Positions 1-5,900 of a stretch of 8,384 nt of DNA are shown one piece after another (position 1 is the first letter of the stretch; every line of letters begins with the position of its first letter). Source of the DNA: Anaerolineales bacterium (GTDB lineage Bacteria > Chloroflexota > Anaerolineae > Anaerolineales > Villigracilaceae); assembly GCA_016928525.1 (NCBI GenBank), contig JAFGKO010000264.1:1-8384 (forward strand). The letters are read 5' to 3'. The notes under the pieces were generated by a model that searched no databases, was not told where the DNA came from, and saw nothing but the letters and a program-made list of their open reading frames with translations. Position numbers and translations under genes: made by a program.

Positions 1-338
1 AGCGTTCAGGATCATACAGACTTTTTTTATCTCGTTCATAGGCTAAATCTACTATATTTCAGTGAAATGTGACATTGTCAAACTAGGATAGTAACAACCA
101 TTATGTCCAGTATGGCTTCAATGCATCCCTGAGCAGATAGAACGGACTTAGGCACTTGCTGCTGTTTTTACACCCACCGTTATTTGGCAAATCAATGCTA
201 AGCAGTACATCAACATTGTTTCATCGTGAGTTTTCAACAGGTCCGGCCTACCTCATAATTCTTTGATAAGATGGTTATGCAGGGGAATCATTTTTTGGCA
301 TCGCAATCCCACTGTTATCCTTTCCTTTGTGGAGTACC
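1..338. other. AT-rich stretch with no recognisable gene
   Basis: No reading frame of useful length and no RNA gene is recognisable on either strand. Small structures seen are a TGACA-T-TGTCA dyad at 70-80 and T-runs near 24-30 and 291-296. A weak promoter-like pair, TTGGCA at 295-300 and TATCCT at 316-321, has a spacer of only 15 bp and lies just before the decayed Usp gene. GGAG at 331-334 is the likely fossil ribosome binding site of that remnant. The stretch is probably degraded intergenic DNA. Confidence 0.5.
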
Positions 339-590
339 GTGATCAATCATATACATGTCCCACTTGATAACTCATCATTAGCTGAGTGTGTACTGCTGTA
401 TGTACTTGCTGGTTGCGCAAGCAATAGATGCACGCATTTCCCCCAGCGATACACATTGACAATGTGGCTTGGACTTTCAATGCAGCGTACAGCTGTCAGC
501 AACAATAAAACCGGGCAATTCTAATTATCGTTATCGGCACATGAAATTTGAAGAAAATGACCCGGATTTTCTCTTATCCTTGTGCCCATA
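339..590 (+). pseudogene. Decayed universal stress protein (UspA-family) remnant
   Basis: From GTG 339, with GGAG four bases upstream, the frame reads VINHIHVPLDNSSLAECVL. This aligns without gaps to the start of the intact Usp at 1944 (MFDPILVPLDGSQLAECVL). At about 405-410 the similarity moves to the +1 frame: codons 409-441 read LVAQAIDARIS, matching the AFARSFDAEIT part of the intact gene at exactly the expected distance, so a single extra base explains it. That frame stops at 457-459. In the third frame 518-541 reads ILIIVIGT, like the LIVIGTHG strand of Usp domains, followed by a stop at 542. RIFSYPCA at 563-586 resembles the usual KVLSxAPCPV end. The middle of the domain is about 40 codons too short and no second domain is present. 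The first part is firm; the part after 459 is tentative. The 65-residue frame that runs through to 524 is not a real protein. Confidence 0.62.
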
Positions 591-628
591 ATGTGCCGTA
601 TTCAAGTTGCAGTTCTAAAATTAAAAGG

Positions 629-660
629 AAACAACTTGGTAAACTTACACCAAGTTGTTT
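629..660 (-). terminator. Perfect 12-bp hairpin, likely terminator of the toxin-antitoxin operon
   Basis: AAACAACTTGGT at 629-640 and ACCAAGTTGTTT at 649-660 are perfect reverse complements around an 8-base loop. Read on the minus strand, the stem is followed by CCTTTTAATTTT, a broken T-rich tail, so it fits a factor-independent terminator for the minus-strand operon whose last stop is at 765. The stem is not GC-rich. On the plus strand the stem is followed by AGACAGG, which does not suit termination in that direction. Confidence 0.55.
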
Positions 661-670
661 AGACAGGCGG

Positions 671-711
671 CCCCGACGGGATTAGGGTTCGCGGAGCGTA
701 ACAAATCGGGG
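671..711. repeat. Small GC-rich nested palindromic patch
   Basis: An outer stem pairs CCCCGA (671-676) with TCGGGG (706-711). An inner stem pairs GTTCGC (687-692) with GCGTAAC (696-702), with one bulged T and a GGA loop. The patch is clearly richer in GC than the AT-rich DNA on both sides. On the minus strand a stop-free frame across it (about 740 down to 650) includes the peptide IEHPDLLRSANPNPVGAA, but no start codon or ribosome binding site precedes it. It could be a small dispersed palindromic repeat or a fragment of a lost gene. I do not recognise it. Confidence 0.3.
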
Positions 712-750
712 TGTTCGATGAGTTGGATGATGTTTGGATATTATAACAGC

Positions 751-774
751 ACCAGTTTGACCAATTAAACTGGT
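751..774 (-). repeat. 8-bp hairpin containing the toxin stop codon
   Basis: ACCAGTTT (751-758) and AAACTGGT (767-774) are perfect reverse complements separated by eight bases. The toxin TAA occupies 767-765, so the stop lies at the edge of the stem and loop. No T-run follows on the minus strand, so this alone is a poor terminator. It may protect the 3' end of the transcript or act together with the stronger hairpin about 90 bases further on. Confidence 0.4.
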
Positions 775-1193
775 AAGATTCGTCCCTCCGGAAAAAAGCT
801 TTCCAGGAATCTGCTTGGGCTAAAAACCGTTGAGCCTTTCTCCACCAGCGGGGCAAAATGACGCAGGTTACCTGTTACCAGGGCATCAGCATTAGTACTG
901 ATGAACACCTCTGCAAAGGGCAGGTCACCTGGGTCACTGTAGCCTTCATCAGACAATGGGGACGCACTCACAAACTTACCCGCCAGTTCAAGGTAGGAAA
1001 TGATCGCCTGGGCGCGGGCAGGGTGAATGTGCAATTCCGGACGTGCCAACACATCCTCATATTCCCCAAAAATGCGGTCGTCATAAGCCAGTTGAAAGCG
1101 ACCATCCAGCTCTAAATCCAACACCTTGGCAGGTTTGCCGGATTCGTTCAATAGACCATTTACCACCACATTCGTATCCAAAACCACTAGCAT
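765..1193 (-). CDS. PIN-domain toxin (putative toxin component, PIN family, COG1569-like)
   Basis: A 142-residue protein with the typical length and order of a PIN-domain endoribonuclease toxin. VVLDTNVVVNGLL (residues 3-15) is the first strand with the catalytic D6 and the DTN motif. E44 or E46 in IFGEYEDVL is the second acidic position. D87 and D90 in DPGDLPFAE supply further acids, and D103 with TGN (107-109) and LRHF form the C-terminal signature. PIN toxins hold metal ions with these acids and cut RNA, often tRNA or mRNA; the target here cannot be read from the sequence. The ATG at 1193 overlaps the antitoxin stop by one base (TGATG). An AGAAGG site at 1206-1201 sits seven bases upstream inside the antitoxin gene, so translation is probably coupled. 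No inactivating change is visible and all acidic positions are kept. Confidence 0.9.
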   Translation of the reverse strand: MLVVLDTNVVVNGLLNESGKPAKVLDLELDGRFQLAYDDRIFGEYEDVLARPELHIHPARAQAIISYLELAGKFVSASPLSDEGYSDPGDLPFAEVFISTNADALVTGNLRHFAPLVEKGSTVFSPSRFLESFFPEGRILPV

Positions 1194-1483
1194 CAGCGCG
1201 CCTTCTCTTGGCGTGTTTTTTGGATAAGCGCATCAATCTGCTCTACATTCATTTGATCCAAACCATTTCGTCGTGCCTGACTGCGGATTGATCGTGCAGC
1301 CATTTGTGCTCGAAGGCGTGAAACCAACAACATGATCTCATCCATGTTTTCGCTTCCGCCTAGATCGATCATGACCGCAAATGGCTTTCCATCCACTGTC
1401 ACCACCAGTTCACCCTGTTCTCGTAATTGTTGGCGCAGGGCGGTAGGTTTATTTCTCAAGACTCGATAGGGTACGAATTCCAT
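1193..1483 (-). CDS. Phd/YefM-family antitoxin
   Basis: A 96-residue protein that pairs with the PIN toxin downstream. The N-terminal part (residues 1-41) has the Phd/YefM pattern: an LRNKPTALRQQL helix, then GELVVTVDGKPFAVMI, the beta hairpin that forms the DNA-binding dimer. The C-terminal part (about 47-96) is helical and highly charged (RLRAQMAARSIRSQARR), the kind of tail that wraps the toxin and neutralises it. The start at 1483 is chosen because AAGGAG (1495-1490) lies six bases upstream. The frame is open as far as 1624, but that extra stretch crosses the promoter and would be odd protein. The gene comes first in the operon, as is normal, and probably represses its own promoter through the palindromes at 1494-1531. 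Confidence 0.9.
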   Translation of the reverse strand: MEFVPYRVLRNKPTALRQQLREQGELVVTVDGKPFAVMIDLGGSENMDEIMLLVSRLRAQMAARSIRSQARRNGLDQMNVEQIDALIQKTRQEKAR

Positions 1484-1493
1484 TTTTTTCTCC

Positions 1494-1514
1494 TTGTAGC
1501 AATTTACGCTACAA
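1494..1514. promoter_or_regulatory. Inverted repeat at the transcription start (second possible operator)
   Basis: TTGTAGC (1494-1500) and GCTACAA (1508-1514) are perfect 7-bp arms with a 7-base spacer. The repeat covers the predicted start point and touches the antitoxin ribosome binding site (1490-1495). It could be a second operator. In RNA starting near 1510 only part of the left-hand arm would be transcribed, so a DNA-level role is more likely than an RNA hairpin. Its arm sequence differs from the 1520-1531 palindrome. Confidence 0.5.
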
Positions 1515-1516
1515 AT

Positions 1517-1545
1517 ATTATACAATTGTATGTCTTGGAATGCAA
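1517..1545 (-). promoter_or_regulatory. Sigma-70-type promoter of the toxin-antitoxin operon
   Basis: On the minus strand TTGCAT (1545-1540) and TATAAT (1522-1517) are separated by exactly 17 bp. The -10 box is the perfect consensus and the -35 box matches 4 of 6 bases. Transcription would start near 1510, giving a leader of about 27 bases before the antitoxin ATG at 1483. The promoter is clasped by two palindromes, as expected for an autoregulated toxin-antitoxin operon. Confidence 0.75.
1520..1531. promoter_or_regulatory. Palindrome over the -10 box (probable antitoxin operator)
   Basis: ATACAATTGTAT is a perfect 12-bp palindrome overlapping three bases of the TATAAT box. A bound antitoxin dimer here would block RNA polymerase. 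Phd/YefM antitoxins bind short AT-rich palindromes at their own promoters. The assignment to this antitoxin is inferred from position. Confidence 0.6.
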
Positions 1546-1943
1546 GTGGTACGTGTAGGAATAGTATGGCCAAGTTCAAAAAATTAAGTCCAGCATATTT
1601 GGGTTTCGATTCGTAAGATGGCATGTGAGTCTAATCGCGGGCCCGATAATAAAGTCAAACTTTCGCTTGTTAGCAATTCGGAGCCTAAACATATAATAAC
1701 AACAAAGTGGAGTATACTGATATAAGTAGGCTAAACCGCTTACGGTTGGAAGATTCATTTCTGCTAGGTGCGTTACAAAACCCGATATCGTAACATTTCA
1801 TAGTAGGTCTAATCCCACTCGTATACGCGAGATGACTACCACACCCAATCACATCATTAATACCAACACGACGCAGTTGGAATAAGAATTCCAATACTTA
1901 TTCCAATAAATTTGGAGGTATGAAAGAATCGAAAGGATGAACC
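1546..1943. other. AT-rich intergenic region upstream of the Usp-glucan synthase operon
   Basis: No gene is supported on either strand; the minus-strand open frames have no ribosome binding site and unlikely composition. The region must hold the promoter of the Usp gene. A candidate is TTGTTA (1667-1672) with TATAAT (1692-1697), but the 19-bp spacer is long and the leader would be about 240 bases, so I rate it weak. A TATACT at 1713-1718 has no clear -35 partner. Short dyads include CGGGCCCG at 1638-1645 and AACCG-CTTA-CGGTT near 1734-1747. The clearest structure is the inverted repeat at 1877-1906. Confidence 0.5.
1877..1906. promoter_or_regulatory. 10-bp inverted repeat before the Usp gene
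   Basis: TTGGAATAAG (1877-1886) and CTTATTCCAA (1897-1906) are perfect reverse complements with a 10-base spacer, so the half-site centres are 20 bp apart, two turns of the helix. It ends 37 bases before the Usp start. This suits a dimeric regulator binding one face of DNA, or a leader hairpin. A shorter competing pair, CCAAC (1863-1867) with GTTGG (1876-1880), shares the TTGG of the left arm. No T-run follows, so it is not a terminator. Confidence 0.5.
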
Positions 1944-2915
1944 ATGTTCGATCCTATTCTTGTCCCCCTGGACGGTTCTCAACTGGCCGAATGTGTTCTG
2001 CCCCATGCTGCTGCCTTCGCCCGTTCCTTTGACGCAGAAATTACGCTGCTTCGTATACTGGAAAAGAATCAGGCAGGCGTATCAGCACAATTGTTCGATT
2101 TGCTTAACTGGCAAATCCAAAAAACAAAGGCGACTCTCTACCTGGAAGAAATCAAAGCGCGGTTTATAGAATCAAATATTCAGGTACGGGCAATAGTGCT
2201 GGAAGGATTGGTGCCGGAAGGGATTACAGATTACGCCCAAAATGAGGGCATGAAATTAATCATTTTGAGCAGCCACGGACGTCACGGCATGACTCAATGG
2301 GGCATCAGCAGCATTACGCAAAAAATCATCCTGAGCGCACCCACATCGGTGCTCATCGTTCGGGCACATCCACAGGATATTCCGACTGGTGAGTTAGCAG
2401 AAACCCCACTTTACCAGCGTATCCTGGTACCGCTGGATGGTTCCCAGCGGGCAGAACATGTTCTGCCAATTGTAGTGCAATTAGCGCATGTTCATAAGCC
2501 GACGATTCATCTTGTACATGTAGTGCAAACCCCGGAAATGGCGCGTCAGATGCCCCCTGCCCAAGAGGATATCGATCTAGCCAATCACGTTGTGGCGCGG
2601 AATCGAGAAGAAGCCGGACATTATCTCGAACAGGTGGAGTCGCGTTCGTATCTGCAAGGCATAGACGTTAGAACTCACCTCATGACCAGCGATCACACAG
2701 CTGCATCACTGCATCAAGTGGTGGAGCAGGAAAAAATTGATATGGTTACGCTGAGTGCGCATGGATATTCGGGGAAACACCAATGGCCGTATGGTAGTGT
2801 GGCCAGCAATTTCATCTTATATGGCAAAGTATCTCTCCTGATTGTTCAGGATATGCCCGCCAAACAAGAGCTAAAGCCACTCGAGTTGTCATCAAGAGAA
2901 CGCGCAGAGCGTTAA
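1944..2915 (+). CDS. Tandem-domain universal stress protein (UspA family)
   Basis: A soluble 323-residue protein of two Usp domains in tandem, the usual length for this type. Domain 1 covers about residues 1-142 and domain 2 about 156-303, each opening with ILVPLDGSQ (5-13 and 160-168), the first strand and nucleotide-binding loop. Domain 2 keeps the ATP-binding signature G274-x2-G277-x6-G284-S285. In domain 1, G112-x2-G115 is present but the later glycine-serine reads S122-S123, so nucleotide binding there may be weaker. Usp proteins bind ATP or other nucleotides and support survival under starvation, osmotic and oxidative stress, often by acting on partner proteins; no enzyme activity can be assigned. 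The ATG at 1944 is supported by AAAGGA (1932-1937) six bases upstream. The stop is three bases before the glucan synthase start, indicating one operon. A broken homologue lies at 339-590. Confidence 0.93.
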   Translation: MFDPILVPLDGSQLAECVLPHAAAFARSFDAEITLLRILEKNQAGVSAQLFDLLNWQIQKTKATLYLEEIKARFIESNIQVRAIVLEGLVPEGITDYAQNEGMKLIILSSHGRHGMTQWGISSITQKIILSAPTSVLIVRAHPQDIPTGELAETPLYQRILVPLDGSQRAEHVLPIVVQLAHVHKPTIHLVHVVQTPEMARQMPPAQEDIDLANHVVARNREEAGHYLEQVESRSYLQGIDVRTHLMTSDHTAASLHQVVEQEKIDMVTLSAHGYSGKHQWPYGSVASNFILYGKVSLLIVQDMPAKQELKPLELSSRERAER

Positions 2916-2918
2916 CTT

Positions 2919-5900
2919 ATGCCGCCTTCGCTGCGAGTTAATCTTTCTGATCCAGCCAAACCGGACACAGATAATCGACTGAGTGACTTTGCGCGCCGCT
3001 TAGCCAAAACCCACGCAGTGGATGCGGTCCCGCCGCCCGCACGGAACTCAGCAGGAATATCCCACCACCCAAAACCTGATCTGCTGGAACAGATGGAAAT
3101 CTGGGAAAAGACTTTGCGTAGTGCCAATGCAATCTTCAAGGCTGTCCCATCCAATGATCTGCCAGTTTCCCGCGCGGGCGAATGGATGTTGGATAATTTT
3201 TATGTTGTCAAACAGACCTTCCGCCAGATTGAAGAAAACTTGCCAGCCAGCTTTCTCAACCAATTGCCAAAACTGGCTGGAACTCCGTTGCGGGGTAGTC
3301 TTGGTTCTAGCGCAGGACAAGGATACCCTCGCCCCGTGCAGGAACCGGGACTACCTCGCATTTTTGCGCTGGCGTGGGAATGGATTGGATATAGCCAGAG
3401 CCAGCTTGACCTGACTCAAACCGCCGCTTTTATGCGGGATTACCAGCAGGTTACGCCCCTGAAGATTGGGGAACTGTGGGCATTGCCCAGCATGCTGCGT
3501 ATCGGGATTTTGGAGAGGCTGGTTTATGCTGCCGTGGAATTGACCGGGATGGATGTGCCGGAAGGCTTGAGCGAAATCCCGAGCCAGTTCGCTTCTCCAG
3601 CGCTGGCGAACGAGACCATTGTAGCCAACTGTTTCCTCAGCCTGCGATTGCTCTCCACCGCGGATTGGGAAGCCTTTTTTGAGCAGACCAGTCGGGTGGA
3701 ACAGATTTTGCGCGATGATCCCGCGGGGATTTACACTCGCATGGATTTTGACACTCGCAACAGCTATCGCAATGTTGTCGAGGAATTTGCCCGTTACTCA
3801 CCCTTCAGTGAAGAAGATGTCGCGCTCGCCGCAGTAGAACTCGCTCGCAGCACAGGGAGCAAGGCCTCAGGGCGGCAAATGCATGTCGGCTTTTATCTAC
3901 AGGATGCGGGGCGTTTGACGCTCGAAGCCAGCGTCCGCTACCAGCCTGGATTCAACCTCCGCATCCGCCGTGCGCTGCTCGCAGTCCCCACCCTCACATA
4001 TCTGGGGAGTATCGCCATCCTTTCGTTACTGTTTATGGTGGGGATACTTACCTACGCCTTGCTTTCGGGCGGTTCGCTTGTCCAACTCATCCTCACAGGT
4101 CTGCTTGGGATTGGATTGGCTTTAGAGGCCGCCATTACACTCGTGAACTGGAATGTTACCCATCGTATCAAACCACAGAGCCTGCCGCGTATGGATTTTT
4201 CAGATGGTATCCCGCCGGGCAATCGCACAATGGTGGTTGTTCCGTGTTTGCTTGAGGGGTCCAATGAACTTAACCACCTCCTGCAAGAGTTGGAACTTTA
4301 TTATCTGTCCAACCCCGACCCGCAACTGACCTTTGCTCTGCTGACCGATTTTGGGGATGCCCTGGCACAGGACATGCCGGAGGATGAACAACTCATCGCG
4401 TTGGCAAGGGCTGGTATCGAAAATCTCAATAAAAAATACGCAAGCACCGTTCCCTTCTATCTATTCCACCGTCAGCGTCAATGGAATCCGTCCGAAGGGG
4501 TCTGGATGGGCTGGGAACGCAAGCGCGGCAAACTGGCGGATTTCAATCGCCTGTTGCTGAACCTGCGGGTTGATTCCCCCGCTGCGCTTCGGGAAACAGC
4601 CTACACCACCCAGGTTGGGGACGTGAGCGTTTTGGCGGATGTCAAATATGTGATCACGCTGGATGCAGATACTTCCCTTCCGCAGGGCAGCGCTAATCGT
4701 CTAATTGCTACATTGGCACACCCACTGAACCACGCTGAATTTGCCCCGGACGGGCGCTCGGTGGTTGCCGGTTATACCGTGCTGCAACCACGCGTGGCCA
4801 TCAAGCCAACCAGCGCGAACCGTTCCCCCTTTTCGCAAATTTTTGCCACGAATACTGGTTTTGACCTGTACTCCTTTGCCGTTTCGGATGTGTACCAGGA
4901 TTTGTTTGGCGAAGGCAGTTACGTTGGCAAGGGGATTTACGATGTCGCCGCGTTTGAGCGCAGCCTGGCGGGACAAGTACGCCAGAATACCTTACTCAGC
5001 CACGATCTGTTTGAAGGAATTTATGGACGCGCGGCGCTCGTCACGGACATCCTACTATACGAGGAATATCCGTCGCGTTACCTCATCTACGCCCATCGAC
5101 TGCGCCGCTGGATCCGCGGCGACTGGCAGTTGCTACCCTGGCTGTTCCCCACCGTCCGCACAAAAAGCGGGATGGCACCCAACCGTCTTTCGATTATCAA
5201 CCGCTGGAAAATTTTCGATAATCTGCGGCGTAGCCTGATGCCGGCAAATTTAATTACCTTGCTCGCCGCAGGTTGGCTGTACTTTCCTGGTTCGCCCCTG
5301 GTCTGGACTCTGCTGGTACTGCTGCCTTCCGCCCTGCCCATCGCGGTGCAAGCTGTGCAGGGTGGCAAGCACAACCTGGAACGGTTAACGCTCAAACGGT
5401 TTCTCAATCCAATCCGGCCTCCGCTCATACGCTGGGCGCTATCCATTCTCTTTTTGCCCTATGAAGCTTTACTCGCCTTGAGTGCCATCGGTGTAACGAT
5501 TGCCCGCATGTTCATCTTTCACAAACACATGTTGCAATGGACAACCGCAGCCAGGGCTGCGCGTTCTCTTAGATTGAACTCGCGTTACTCAACCTGGGCC
5601 GAAATGGGGTTTTCTTCTTTCTTAAGCATTTTGCTGGGCGTCATGGTCGCCATTTTCAACCCAACTGCGCTATGGGTGGCGCTGCCCATATTGGTGGCCT
5701 GGTTGATGGCTCCGCAAATCGCTTACCAGATTAGCCAATCGGTGACACATACCCCCACGCCGCTCAAGGAGACTCAACGCAGACAAGTCCTGCGCCTGGC
5801 GCGCCGCACCTGGGCATTTTTTGAGCAGTTTGCCGGACCCAATGACCACTGGCTGCCTCCAGATCATTTTCAAGCATCACCGCGTGGCAGTGTGGCCCAT

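Noticed and set aside
327..524. Real 65-residue protein in the Usp remnant
   Set aside because: Only its first part is Usp-like; homology then leaves this frame, so the rest is out-of-frame translation of a pseudogene.
1484..1624. Longer antitoxin start giving a 143-residue protein
   Set aside because: The extra segment crosses a near-consensus promoter and two palindromes and lacks a ribosome binding site; the ATG at 1483 has a well-placed AAGGAG.
1834..1840. GACTACC in the intergenic region as another copy of the element
   Set aside because: Only seven bases match and the flanks do not resemble the element.
1920..1940. A six-codon leader peptide after GGAGG before the Usp gene
   Set aside because: GGAGG is only one base from this ATG, too close for initiation, and the peptide (MKESKG) shows no attenuation pattern.
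1..1943. CRISPR array, tRNA or insertion sequence in the AT-rich left part
   Set aside because: No regularly spaced direct repeats, no cloverleaf and no transposase or terminal inverted repeats with target duplication were found by eye.
3022..3414. 130-residue plus-strand open frame overlapping the synthase start
   Set aside because: It is the other-frame shadow of the synthase; its peptide has no domain and its end simply reads the palindromic insert in another frame.
5087..5446. 119-residue open frame on the minus strand inside the glucan synthase
   Set aside because: It lies opposite conserved coding sequence, has no ribosome binding site and no recognisable domain; GC-rich coding DNA often gives such antisense frames.
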